A stretch of 64,000 nucleotides of DNA from Collariella sp. IMI 366227 (Eukaryota > Ascomycota > Sordariomycetes > Sordariales > Chaetomiaceae): contig JAPEUS010000010.1 in assembly GCA_027946355.1 (NCBI GenBank), forward strand, positions 806,001 to 870,000, given 5' to 3'. The position numbers and the translations under genes are program-made. A model generated the notes under the pieces. It made no database searches and was not told where the DNA came from. It saw only the letters and a program-made list of their open reading frames with translations. This document shows positions 31,969-43,473 of this stretch, in pieces. Each line of letters opens with the position of its first letter. Within the stretch, counting starts at the first letter, position 1.

Positions 31969-32880
31969 ATGCCTCCAAGGTTGAATCTCTGGTCGGCCTG
32001 CCGCGCCCTTTCAGTACGGGCATTTGCCCCAGCCCCGCGGGCCGCACCGGCGCCGCTGTCGAGGGCATTCTCCGACAACACCACACCCCGGACACCCGAC
32101 ACCAACGCCGCCGCCCTCCCCCCGTCGATGCCTGCCGGCGAGCCCGAGGCCTACACCAGCAAAGAGAATGAGATCGCTCTCACCCAGCTAAAGATGATTG
32201 AGTATGGCGTCAACGCCCTGGACCCAGCCGTCGAGGGCGTCAAGTACGGCGTGCCAGACCTGCCGCTGCCGTCCGACAAGCAGGCCAAGCACCGCTACGA
32301 CTCGGTCATCACACAGGTCACGAGGTTATTGATGTGGGACGGCAAGCTGGCCAAGGCACAGAGGGTAAGGACAGACCATCGCCACCAGCCATGAGAAGAA
32401 GAAGAACAGAACGGGTTTCTGACGGACAAGCACAGGACATGGCCATGATCCTCAACTACCTCCGCACATCACCACCGCCGCGGCTCGACCCCTCGCGGCC
32501 GCTCCTCCCCGGCGCCCCGCCGGCCCACCATCTCCCCTCGATCCCGTCCTCTACCTCGCCCTCGCCATCGACTCGGTCGCGCCCCTGGTCAAGATGCGCG
32601 GCTTCAAGGGCCTCGCCGGTGGTGGCAAGTCGCTCGACGTGCCCATGCCGCTGCGCGTGCGCCAGCGGAGGAGGACCGCCTTCCTGTGGATTTTGGATGT
32701 TGTCAATAAGAAGAAGTCCAAGGGGTCTGGTCGCACCATGTTCCCCACCGTGTGGCTGAGGAGATCGTGGCGGTTGTTGAGGGTCGGTCTCCCGTCTGGG
32801 ATAAGCGTACTCAGGTCCACAAGCTGGGCACGGCCAACCGTGCCAACTTGATGAACCAGAATATTAAGGGCATGATTTGA
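31969..32880 (+). CDS. RSM7: Mitochondrial ribosomal protein uS7m (two frame slips)
   Basis: Exon 1 31969-32364 begins MPPRLNLWSACRALSVRAFA, a basic mitochondrial leader, and exon 2 runs 32436-32880. The conserved S7 body covers KYGVPDLPLPSDKQAKHRYD, VTRLLMWDGKLAKAQRDMAM, DSVAPLVKMRGFKGLAGGGK, RRTAFLWILDVVNKKKSKGS and TQVHKLGTANRANLMNQNI. Two -1 slips occur: C4 at 32534-32537 and GG at 32754-32755. Adding two bases gives 843 nt, a 280-residue protein. uS7m organises the head of the mitochondrial small subunit by binding 3' rRNA. It is an essential respiratory function, so the slips are probably sequence errors. Confidence 0.88.
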
Positions 32881-34455
32881 GCGGAGCTTGGGGATGGGGA
32901 GTTGGGTGGAGGATGGGGGCTGTTGGGGGGACCAAAGCTCCAGAGGAGAGAGCATTGGGGCATGGGATATCTGATGGGATTGCAGTTACTGTACATTACT
33001 TGTATGGATGGATTATTTTGTTGCAGCGATATCTCCATCTTGTCGTCGGACTGTTGACCTGTCATTTTCGAGTCTTGATACCTCCCCTGGACTCCGCTCC
33101 TGTGGCAGCGGCTGCTCAGTGCTCCCAAGTGTAAGCCGACTCATGCCGAGATATAGTATCTCGAATTGATAACCTTTATTTTTTCTGGAAACATCCCTGA
33201 TGTTTTTCTCTAGATACACCTCTAATCGGCTGTTCCGAAAGCGAGTTGAAGAGGCCGCGTACACAGCACTCCGTCGGCAATACCCTGGCAGTCTCCATAC
33301 TCTGTATCAACACTGTACCAGGACTTCCTTTCTTTGTCCGGGGCTGAGTGACTGGGTCAGAGACTGGCCGTTGACGCGGCTTTGCCGTGGACGGGTGGAG
33401 ACAGTCTCGACCTCTGTCGCGTGAGAAGCTAAAAATTACACATGTCGGCCGTCTCGAAACAGGTCTCAGCTGAGTTCGTGTCGCGCGTGCCGAATTTTTT
33501 GAGTTTTTCCTCGTCGAAATTTGCAATGGCCAACAGAGGTTGACACAATTCCCGCCATGAGCCCACTGCCGGGGATTTCCGCCGACGGAAGCCAGGGACA
33601 GAAGAGAAAGTGACTGCATACTTTCATCGAAGTGCATCGAGCTCTGCCATGTGGGGCCCACTTACAAAGAGGCAGACCCGCCGATGCTCCCCACCCCCGC
33701 ACGTCATGTGGCGGCAACTCTGCGCAAAGCTCTGAGCTCTCACATCAACCACTCCCAACAAGGATACCTCAAACTGAAGCAGATATCAATTCTATCACTT
33801 TTGAGCCGAATCTTCCCAAATTCAACGTTTTCCGTCTGTCCACCTTATACTTCGGCCTCCACCACCACACTTTCGCACCATCGCGGATCACCACGGCTTG
33901 CGTGTGACTGGGGAAAGCGCCGAAGAAGGCAGTGCTGCAGCTCCAAAAGCCTGCCAACCCTGCTGACCTTGCAACCGGAGTCTTGGTGTCTTGGCAGAGC
34001 GGAACCTCGTCGTCCCCTCTGAGTCTCTCACTGCTCCGCGCTGAGACGGCGAGTCTTGGCAACGCCTTCGTTCCCAGGACTCCTCTGCGAAAAACCGCTG
34101 CTGGGCTGACGCCCCCGCTATGATCTGAGCCTGCCGCGAGCCTCTGAGGCCCGACAAAAGACCAAAGGGCTCGCCCATCCAAGACCCACGATGCCGTTTC
34201 GCCGAATCGCTTTCATCCAGTACCGCCCTCATAGCCCCCCGCGTTGACGAACGTCCGACCACACGAACCACATCTCCCAATCTTCTGTCGCAACCGTGAC
34301 AACATCCGGATTACGTCGATTGTTGATCCCTCCCCGCATCCTCCGACTTATCAACCTTATCGGCCCTGCTGCTCATTCATCCAGCAACGACAATATCATC
34401 AACAACCACCGAACAGCTCGAAGCAACCTGCATCAGACAGCAGACACTGCCCACC
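32881..34455. other. Intergenic, no gene seen
   Basis: 1.6 kb between uS7m and the stress-protein gene. Contains the latter's promoter and a leader with CAA/CAG-rich stretches near 34390-34450. No recognisable open frames. Confidence 0.45.
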
Positions 34456-36635
34456 ATGGCTCGCCACCAGCCAATGTCGATGGAGGCAATGCTCGATGAG
34501 GAGCGGCGCGAGGTGCTGGCGCACTAACTCATTGCTGCACCAACAGGCCCCGTCAGGAGTATGCTCGATGTCGATAGCCCGCCGCCGATGCGGAGCATGC
34601 TTGACGTTGACAGTCCACCTCCATCCGCAAAGCAAGTGCTGAGCACACCGTCATCGCCAACCGAATCCCACGCACGCGCCCATGCCGCCAACAGCGGACA
34701 TCCCAGGAGCATGTCGGACGCCTCAATGAAGCCCGCCGACTTTGGTCCCAGGTTGACGACGAGCGGCCGAGTGATCGACCCGACCGCCGACTATCAGTTC
34801 TCCGGCATCATCACAAACAACGTGGGCCATGCCCTCCCGAAGCGAGTTACACAGGGCGGCAAGCGATCCAACGCCGCCATCGCCATGGCCGAACTCATGA
34901 GGAACGGCGACGTTACTAATCTGGTTCTCCCCGGCGACCGAGGGGGGCATCACCCTGCCGGCGGGCAGCCATCACGCGTCCCGAAAAACAAGTCCAAATC
35001 GCCTCACAACCGCCCCGGCGTGCGCTCGGCTTCCCGCGAGACCCCGCTCCTTCGCACTCTTAGTCCCGCCGGCCGGGCTGTGCTCAACGACCCCGAAATC
35101 ATCGATTACAACAACGCATACAGGCGGCTCTCCGATGCTGCGCTGGCCCGGTCTGGAGGCAGTCTGGGGGAGCTGGGACGGCGGAAGAGCGCAAACTACT
35201 TGGCTGGGAGCGGCAGGCTAGTTAAGGACTACCTGAGCCCAAACGGCGACCTGCTTGTTGAGGAGAGCAGCGATGACAATGGGAGTTCGTCTGACGAGGA
35301 GGGGCAGCGAGGCAGGAAAACCGCCCGGAGCTTTGACAACCTGAAGCAGCCGGCTGGGGGTACGGGATCAACACCGGCCAAAAGCTTGCTGGGTGCTGCG
35401 GAAGAAGAACGTGAGTGCAGGCGAGGAACGAGGTTCGGGTGGCACGATGGCTGACATCACTCTACAGGCGTCCAGGTTGCTGCCTCGCAGCCACAATACC
35501 AATACCGGTCGCTCCTCGACGAGCCGGAAATCACAGTGACGAATCCATCCGGCGAGCGTGTGAAACAGAGCAAACCCGGCATCCACCCCGTCACCAGTTT
35601 CGACAACCCGCCCGGATCCGGCCTCAACACACCCATGGATTCCGACGCAGAGCAAGACATCACCGACATCAAACGCGCCCAGAAACTCTCCTTCGCCATG
35701 ACGCAAATCATGGACACGCCCGAAGCCCACCGCACCATCCAAATTATCACGCGCGGCGAGTACGCCGAACTCGTGCAAGACGCCGAGGAAGAGCACCGCC
35801 CCCCCCGTAAATACCTCGTCGCCACCGACCTCAGCGACGAGTCAACCCACGCCCTCGAATGGGCTATCGGCACCGTCCTCCGCGACGGCGACACCCTCCT
35901 GGCCATCTACTGCGTCGACGAAGAAACAGGCATCTCCGGCCCGGACCAGGTCCCCGATGAGCCCCGCGCCATGCGCGAACAAGCCGCCGCCATCAACACC
36001 ATTACCTCCAGCAAAATGCCCATCACCCCCAGCGGTACCGCCCTCCCGCTCCACCGCGGTCCATCACCCCTCCTTACGGCCCACCACCACCATGCAACGG
36101 GGTCAGATCCGAACATCTCGGCGAGCATTTCGCCGGCGCCGTCGCTGTCGAGGAGTAAGGCCGAGGAGGAGAGGTATAGGGCCGTGCAGGATATTAGTGA
36201 AAGGGTGACGAAGTTGCTGCGGAAGACGAGGCTGCAGGTGCGGGTCATTGTGGAGGTGCTGCATTGCAAGAATCCGAAGCATTTGATTACGGAGGTGATT
36301 GATTTGGTTAATCCGACGTTGGTGATCCTGGGGAGTAGAGGGAGGAGTGCGCTGAAGGGGTGAGTTTTCCCTTTTCCCCCTCCCTTTTTTTTTCTCCCGC
36401 TGTCTTCGGTTGGCGTTGTGCCCATGCATGGAACGGGGAACTGACTGTCTGTCGTTGTAGGGTGATACTCGGCTCCTTCTCAAACTACCTCGTGACCAAG
36501 TCGTCGGTGCCGGTCATGGTAGCGAGGAAAAGGCTGCGTAAGCAGGGGAAGTATAGGCGGGTGCCGTCCACGCACCAGATTAATAACATCCACAACCCCA
36601 CGGCGAGGAGCTTGGCGAATGCTAAGATTGACTAG
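34456..36635 (+). CDS. Universal stress protein (UspA) domain protein, early in-frame stop
   Basis: ATG 34456 (MARHQPMSMEAMLDEERREV) meets TAA at 34525-34527. The same frame resumes with SMLDVDSPPPMRSMLDVDSP, a tandem duplicate, and continues through introns 35411-35467 and 36360-36460 to the stop at 36633-36635 (673 codons in all). Just after the TAA lie CTAAC (34524-34528) and CAG (34544-34546), a perfect branch site and acceptor without a donor, so part of an intron seems lost. The N-terminal half is low-complexity. The USP domain starts at KYLVATDLSDESTHALEWAI and ends with the nucleotide-binding GSRGRSALKGVILGSFSNYL; it is interrupted by a Pro/His-rich insert. USP proteins bind ATP and aid stress survival; the fungal long forms are little studied. 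Translation from ATG 34561 is possible. Confidence 0.8.
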
Positions 36636-37478
36636 GGGGATTATTGCTTGCCGTGGGGTCTGAGGAGGCGGGGAAGGAGGAGGTGATGGGGTGGTCGTGG
36701 TAGTGAAGTCTGGAAAGATGGAATGTGATGAAGTGGGAGTTGTGAAGAGAAACATAACGTTGGAGTGAGGAGGGATGAGAAGATATGGGATACAGAGAAA
36801 AGAGGTTTTATGATGATGATGTATGGGAAAAGGAGACATATCAAAGGGGAGGGCGTTTGTTGGCATTGGTTGATGTGGTGTTGAGTCGTGGGAGTGATAG
36901 GACATTCAAGAAGCATATGTTTGGACGACATTGGAGGGACGCTAGATGCTTACTACTTACTGCTTCTTGACACTCCTTTCTCATACATCTTTGGTTTTAG
37001 CGGCGAGAGCATCAGGTATTTTAATGGAGTTACCTCTTGACTACTTGCGAACTCGAGAATGGGCGTGTTGGACTCTGTCTTGATTTGTATCATTCACATG
37101 CATTATCTATTTGCGGCCCCACTCTTCGAGACTCCCAAGGTTGGTACCGACTGCTCGCATGTCCACGGCCACCAACCGCATATCAAGAGGGTAGGCGATG
37201 CGAGAGCGAGCCCCTTCCCCCTGTCGCTTCGCGTGCTCGAAAGGGAGATGGACTGATGTTGCGTTCCTCTGAGACCAGGGACGCAAACCCCTACAACATG
37301 CAGCTCGCCTATGGATACTACTCCCCTGCCGCAACCGGGCAAACCCCCGTGCTCATGAGCTCCAAGGTCAAAATGGAACGATCACCCCGCACAGTCTTTG
37401 TTTTTCTTCCCTTGTCTCCTCGAACAATCCAGAAACTCAACAACGTTTTCTCTACTACCTCGACGACTGAACGAAAAC
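36636..37478. other. Intergenic, promoter of LaeA-like gene
   Basis: 843 bp between two + strand genes. The first part is G/A-rich on the + strand. Nothing recognisable beyond the presumed promoter. Confidence 0.4.
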
Positions 37479-39104
37479 ATGGCGACCACTCCCGGCCTCT
37501 CATCACCTGCACCACAAGGTGCTGCTTCCAGCCCTCGGTCTGGAACGGCTAGCCCAGGCTCCCCAACTTCTGCTCCAAATCCCGAAAACGTTGGCGTGCT
37601 GGAAGCCGACGACACGCTCAATGCCGACGATGGCGACTCGGCGCTTGGATTTGTAGGGCCGCCCAATTCCCCCCTGTCTTCATCTCACGCAGAGCACTCA
37701 TCCCTTGAATCCAGCCAACCGATGCCAGTGATACAACCTCAATCCGGTCCTTTATCACCAGGTACCGCGAGGAGAACGGCCGGACGTACCATGCGTATAA
37801 ATCAGGAGGGGACTACAACTGTAAGATCCGAGCTTGTGCTTTTTTTTTTTTTTTTTGGTTCACCCAACTGACCAACAACGTGCGTCTTGTTAGCATACTG
37901 GTTGCCGAATGATGAGACTGAAAGCGAGCGACTTGGTAAGACAGACCCTGGCACCGGGGCGGGCAGTAGGGAAGGCTTGCGAAAGAGACTAACATACCGG
38001 CATCTAGATCTTCAACACAACCTCTTCCTAATGACATTGGGCAACAAGCTCTGGGCATGCCCCCACATCAACGAACAGGAGCTCAAACGGGTTCTCGACG
38101 CCGGAACCGGGACGGGGATCTGGGCAATGGAATTTGCTGACGAGCACCCAAGCACGAAGGTAAGCGCACCCTCCTGTCTGTCTGGCAATGTGGGCATAGT
38201 ATTGAGTTTGCACACAGGTCGTCGGGACAGATCTCAGCCCCATCCAGCCGTCGATGGTTGCGCCAAACGTCGAGTTCTTCGTCGATGACCTCGAGCAGGA
38301 GTGGACGTTCGTCGAAAAGTTTGACTTCATCTATGCGCGGATGATGACGGGCTCCATCAAGAACTGGCCGCGCTTCTTTGAGCAGGCATACGCGTATGTG
38401 CTTATCTCTCTCTTGGGTGTCCGTCTTATTAGTAGAGCCGCTGCTCACGCTCACACCTTTTCCCAGAAACCTTCAACCAGGGGCCTACCTCGAGGTTGCC
38501 GATGCCATGTTCCCTGTTGCATGCGACGACGGCAGCTTTCCAGAGGATTCAGCACTCCAGAAATGGGCCAAGCTCGTCGTGAAAGCCAGTTCGATGATTG
38601 GCGCTCCCATTAACTCGGCGCTTCAATATAAGCAGCAGATGATGGATGCTGGGTTCCTTGATGTTCATCAGGTGGTAAGTGACAGACGTGGATTGCTTTT
38701 TGCCTGCTCCTTCTGGCAGTCTCCTTTGCTACACAATACGGGGGAAAGGAATGACTAATACTTGTCACAGGAGTATAAATGGCCCATCAACGCCTGGGCA
38801 AAGGACACGAAGCACAAGCAGCTCGGTAAGTTCAACACTTACACGCCAAACTATTACCTTGAACCAGGCCTCGTCTTCTATAAACAACAGTAGCTAACTT
38901 CCATCTTTTGCCACAGGCGCCTGGAGCCTCATCAACAACCTCCAGGGCGTGGCTGCATTCAGCTACATGCTGTTTACGGCAGTTTTGGGCTTTTCGAAGG
39001 AGGAGATTGAGGTGATGCTCGTGGATGTCCGGAAGGACATTAAGAATACGAATTATCATGGTTATTGGCCTGTGTATATGGTGTATGGGCGGAAACCTGA
39101 GTGA
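37479..39104 (+). CDS. LaeA-like SAM-dependent methyltransferase
   Basis: Seven exons (37479-37820, 37894-37935, 38008-38159, 38218-38393, 38467-38674, 38771-38825, 38917-39104). After a Ser/Pro-rich N-terminus the family sequence starts RYREENGRTYHAYKSGGDYN, then YWLPNDETESERLDLQHN, SAM motif I VLDAGTGTGIWAMEFADEHP, VVGTDLSPIQPSMVAPNVEF, FDFIYARMMTGSIKNWP and NLQPGAYLEVADA. The exons total one base short of a multiple of three; the slip lies between VIQPQSG and FITRYREENG at about 37745-37752. Corrected length is 387 residues. LaeA is a nuclear regulator of secondary metabolism and development; this is one of the many LaeA-like paralogues, whose targets are mostly unknown. Intron 1 contains a T17 tract (37840-37856). 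Confidence 0.85.
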
Positions 39105-40065
39105 CGGTGATGGAGGCGGAGGAGTCGGTGCCCGTCTGACGGCTTACTCGGACGACGGACAAGAGCTTTGACTTTTCTGATGGGACATTTCAAGCAAGGA
39201 AACACATCACTGTCGTTAATCGAGAAAAAGAAGAAAGTAGTGGCTGCATGAACCCACCATCAGCTGCTGAGCCTCGACCCAAAATGCGGGGTGAAGAGCT
39301 CCACCACCGGACCGTTATTATTAGGATCAAGACCCTTGAAAGCCATCTCTAAGTCGTCCTCAGACCTTGCTTCTTTTGTTGACAACGCTCGATGTTTCTC
39401 TCAACGACAGGGTTGAGAAAGGGCCTCAACACGTCTGCTGGCTTTCGTCAACGTCACGCCAATGCAAAGCCGCATGTTCCCGACCCCTCTGGTGAATGAG
39501 TGGTTGAGGGAGAGCCGTTGGAGTGGGTCCCGACATGCCTCGACGAGTGGCTGCCTCTACGCTGACCTCTGGAAACTGTGGGGCTCCCGTCGCCAGCTGG
39601 CCACTCACGGTCGGACACTGGAGGGACTGGAGCTGCCAAGTGTTGGGCCCCAGCCACTCGTTTTCGGGGGCCCTGGTCGAGGGTCGCATCCCGCATCCCG
39701 CGCCCGCATTCTGCCCTGCGACCGCCCATGCGATGCCATTACGGCCTGCCACTTCGACCCCGAACAACGTCCATAAACCATTTCGCTTCGCTTGGAAACA
39801 CCGTCCACGGGAATCGCCATTTTTGCGCGACCATCTTTCTCGATTTAAATTTTAGGTCTAGTGTCGGTGCTGTTTGGAGACCACCCCTGCCAGACAGTGT
39901 GAACCACGCCAACTGAGGCGTCAACCTGGAAGGCCATCAGACATTCTTCAGTTTCCGCCTGGCCCTGATCATCCCACATTCCCAAGGAGGCATCGCGCCG
40001 GCAGCCCATCGCAGTAAACGAAACCTCCATCCCTTCCCAGCGGCACACCCCACCCGCCGCTCGAT
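39105..40065. other. Intergenic, no gene seen
   Basis: 961 bp between two + strand genes, including the promoter of the membrane-protein gene. No recognised motif or repeat. Confidence 0.4.
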
Positions 40066-42554
40066 GTGATGCAGTCCCTCTTCACCGTCAACAACACCGT
40101 CTCCCTGGTCAGCATCACCATTGCGCCGAGCGCCTGGGTTGCCTCCCCTGGTGCTGTTCCTGGCTTTTGCCTTCCTGTATCTGTCGCATCTGTCGCCCCT
40201 GCCATCCCTCCAGTGGAGGAAGTTGTTGTCTTTGAAGCGCCGCAGGCAGCACCGCCAGTCCGCGCCCGCGCCGCCTATCATCGAGGAGTTTGAGGAGGAG
40301 ACGTTTTCGGAGGAGGAGTACCCGCCCCGGCGACGACACATCGAGCACACGCCGCTTCCGCCCTTACTTACCGACTACCCATTTGACGCCAGCATCTTTT
40401 ACAACAACAGCGCCGACACTACCAGCAGCAGGGAGAGCCCAAAGCAGGAGAAGCCAAGCCGCAAACAGCTACTGCGAAACAGCGACAAACGAAGCAGCAG
40501 CAGCAGCCGGTCTGGCAGCAAACGAACCTCAACCAAAGACAGCGCCGGAGGAGGAGGAGGCGGGGGACTTAGCACCCGCTCCGACGACAACAACCACAAC
40601 CACACCACCACCACTCACCAACCCCAGGCCCATGGCAGCAGCGACCACCCTGACCGCGATCGGTCCGCCCGAGCAGCTCGACGCCTCCCTGGACGACTTC
40701 GCGCCCTCGATGGGCAACCCCCCGCGCCTGCCCTTCGGCTACCCGTCGGCCCACTCGGGCTTCCGGAGCGACGACACGATGAGCGAGACGGCCGCCTCCG
40801 AGGTCTCGGAAGCCTCCGCCGGTGGCTACAGTCCGCCCGCCTGGAGGCGCCTCGGCAACGGCGACCGCAGCAGCGGCTTTTGGCGGAAAGGTGATGATTT
40901 GATGAATCTGATGTATGACGGGGATGAGTTGGATTTGGAGGATGTCGGGATTGGGCACTCGAGGGAGAGCAGTCCCGAGTATGAGAGCGCTGATGAGGGG
41001 GATGAGATTCTGGCGCAGGCGATAAGGACGAGGTTACCCACGGGGAGTCTGTCGCCTGAGAAGGAGAGGAGTCCGGAGCCGGAGTATTATCCCGCGCAAC
41101 AGCACTTGATTGATGATGTGGTCAACGGTAGGGGAGAAGGGGATGAAAGGGCGCTGGCGGGGTTGAAAGGGGGGATAGTCAAGTCAAAGGAGGTGGCAGA
41201 TAATTGTATGTCTCTGACCTCTTTGTTTACCGTTCGTTGTCTCACAATGCTAATACCACTTCAGTCTTTCGCTTCGCCGTCCGCGCAGAAGTGCAACACC
41301 GCACCGAGCCCATCGAAACAGCCATCAACTTCATCCGTAGGAGATTTCGCGCAGTCACCAACTCCTGGTCCTCCATGCTCCTCTCCTTCATCATCGCCAC
41401 CCTCTCTTACGCGGCATTACGATGGGTATCCCAACCGGCCGCCATGCGCCCCGTTCCTGACCTCGTCAAAGTCGCCGGCGTAGCCCGCTCCCTCGAACCC
41501 CTCATCTACTACTCCGAAAACGGCATTCAACAAGTTGGCGACCTGCAAGCCACGGGCGTCGCCGTCTGGGACCTCGGCGAAAGCGTGCGCAGCAGCAACC
41601 TCACCTCGGCCCCCATCATCGTCAAAGAACTCGACGAGCTCTCCGACAGCCTCAAAACCCTCGCCATCGAACTCACCAAATTCTTCGCCAACGTCGACGG
41701 CGACATCGACGGCGTCCTCATCGTCATGGACTGGGCGCGCCGCGAGCTCTCCCAACTCACATCCCTTCCCCCTCCCCCTCTCCACCTTCTACGACAACAT
41801 CCACAACCTCCTGTCCACCATCGGCATCCTCGAAAACCCCGCCACCGGATTACCAACCCGCCTCGGCGCCCTCTCCACCTCCCTCTTCGGCCACTCAACG
41901 CCCCAACGAACCACCCAGACCCTGCACCGCACCTTCCACGAATTCCTCACCGTCCTCGAAGACGCCGTCGCGTCCGAACTGCAACACTCCCTGGCTTTAT
42001 TCGCCTTGTTCGAAGCAATCGACCACCAATTCCTCAACCTGGCCCGCACCGTCGTCCGGGAATCCTCCCTGCAGGACGAAGCCCACGGCGAACTCCTCTC
42101 CTCCCTCTGGACACGAATTCTAGGCGCGAATCAAAACACCCTCGCCAAATACGAGCGCAACCGCCTCCTTCTCCAAAACGTGCGCGAGAAAACCGTCCGG
42201 AATAAAGGCATCCTCGTGGAGCACAATCATAAGCTGTTAGCGCTGAAAGCCAATCTGGAGAGTCTGCGGCGCAAGCTGGTGTCGCCGCTGGTCAGGAGTG
42301 TCAACGGGAGTACGCTAACGCTGGAGGAGCAAATCAGGGGGCTGGAGGATGTGGGCGGGTATTTGGAGCGGGTGAGGATGCGGCAGAAGGGGAAGTTGTT
42401 GGAGATGTTGTATGGGAGTGGGAGGGGTGGGGGAGGGGTTGTGGATGGTGGGGAGGGGTGCGGGTGGTGGTGGGGGATGAGGTTTTTGGATGGGAAGGGA
42501 ACAGGGATGGGGACGTTAAAATGTGGGGGGTGGGGGAAGAGGAAGGGGAGGTGA
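40066..42554 (+). CDS. Uncharacterised membrane protein, about 800 residues, frame slips
   Basis: The first coding-like ATG is 40066 (MQSLFTVNNTVSLVSITIA). A slip near 40120 leads into LPPLVLFLAFAFLYLSHLSP, a membrane segment. Then come acidic, Ser- and His-rich low-complexity regions, a second slip near 40600-40630 (or an unseen intron) and a conserved-looking middle (GPPEQLDASLDDFAPSMGN, DDLMNLMYDGDELDLEDVGI). Intron 41206-41264 is clear. The C-terminal half has a second membrane segment (SSMLLSFIIATLSYAALRWV) followed by long helices (ELDELSDSLKTLAIELTKFF, LQHSLALFALFEAIDHQFLN), with a third slip in the C runs at 41768-41790. I do not recognise a named family; the layout suggests a membrane-anchored coiled-coil protein, possibly nuclear-envelope or ER (inference). 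Confidence 0.65.
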
Positions 42555-43473
42555 TAGTTTTCTTTTGGTTTTGTTGGGTGGGTGGGCATGGGTTGGTGGT
42601 AAATGGAAACGGAGTCAGAGGTGTATGTTTGTTTTTGTTGATTTTGCTATGCTGAGGAAGGCGGACGGCGTTTTGTTTGGGTTTAAGGGATAGGAGACTG
42701 GTTGCATGTTCTGCACAAACAAGAGATGGTTTGGAGCACGGGATCAACTCATAGTGGAAGGCGCTCGCTGTTTATGGTTTGATCACTTCGCTCAGTGGTA
42801 CAGGTCTCGTTGGGCAAAATGAGAGGGGGCGTCTGAGCATTCGTTTGGGTGCGATGGAGGAGTTAAAGGTGAACAGAAGAAGAATGGCCGAGAATTCTGG
42901 CGGTCTGGGTAGAGACCACTTTAGCACAACAATTACGAGCATGATTAGGAATATTGCATCTTCAGACAACAGACAACCAACACATGTGAACTCGTACTTC
43001 CTATTAGCTGTGCTCCTGTTCAGGATGATGCCTATCTGGTCCCGAAGGACAGACGGTCTGCAAGGATCACCTCTTTCACCGAGCACCCCCGTCCCGAAAT
43101 CCTTGTGCCAGTCGGCAGGACACATTCCCTCCCGAGAACCCGCAACCGTAACGCCGAGTCGGCCGATGTCGTCCCGCCCTGTCCGCAGAGACGGCCACCC
43201 GAGGACCAGATCCCCCCATCATAAGCAAGTCTATCAAATACATGACCATGACGTAGCAATGCCATAGCAAGATGCCGTGATAATCCGTCGTTCAAGAGAT
43301 GTCCTTCTCTCCATAGCATAAGCCAGATCCACCAGATGCTGGCCTCATCCCGCCCGCGTCGTTAGGCTGGATAAATCGTACTGCTAAACTGGTATCAAAA
43401 CTTTTCCCGACCGACCAGAACCGAAACCGAAAATGAACCGCAATCAGAAAGACAGAGGCTGGAAGATGGCGCC
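42555..43473. other. Intergenic between convergent genes
   Basis: 919 bp between the 3' ends of the membrane-protein gene and PAB1. Expected to hold both 3' UTRs. No gene or repeat is seen. Confidence 0.45.

Noticed and set aside
42770..42820. tRNA-like sequence CACTTCGCTCAGTGGTACAGG
   Set aside because: Resembles an A box only; no B box or cloverleaf follows.
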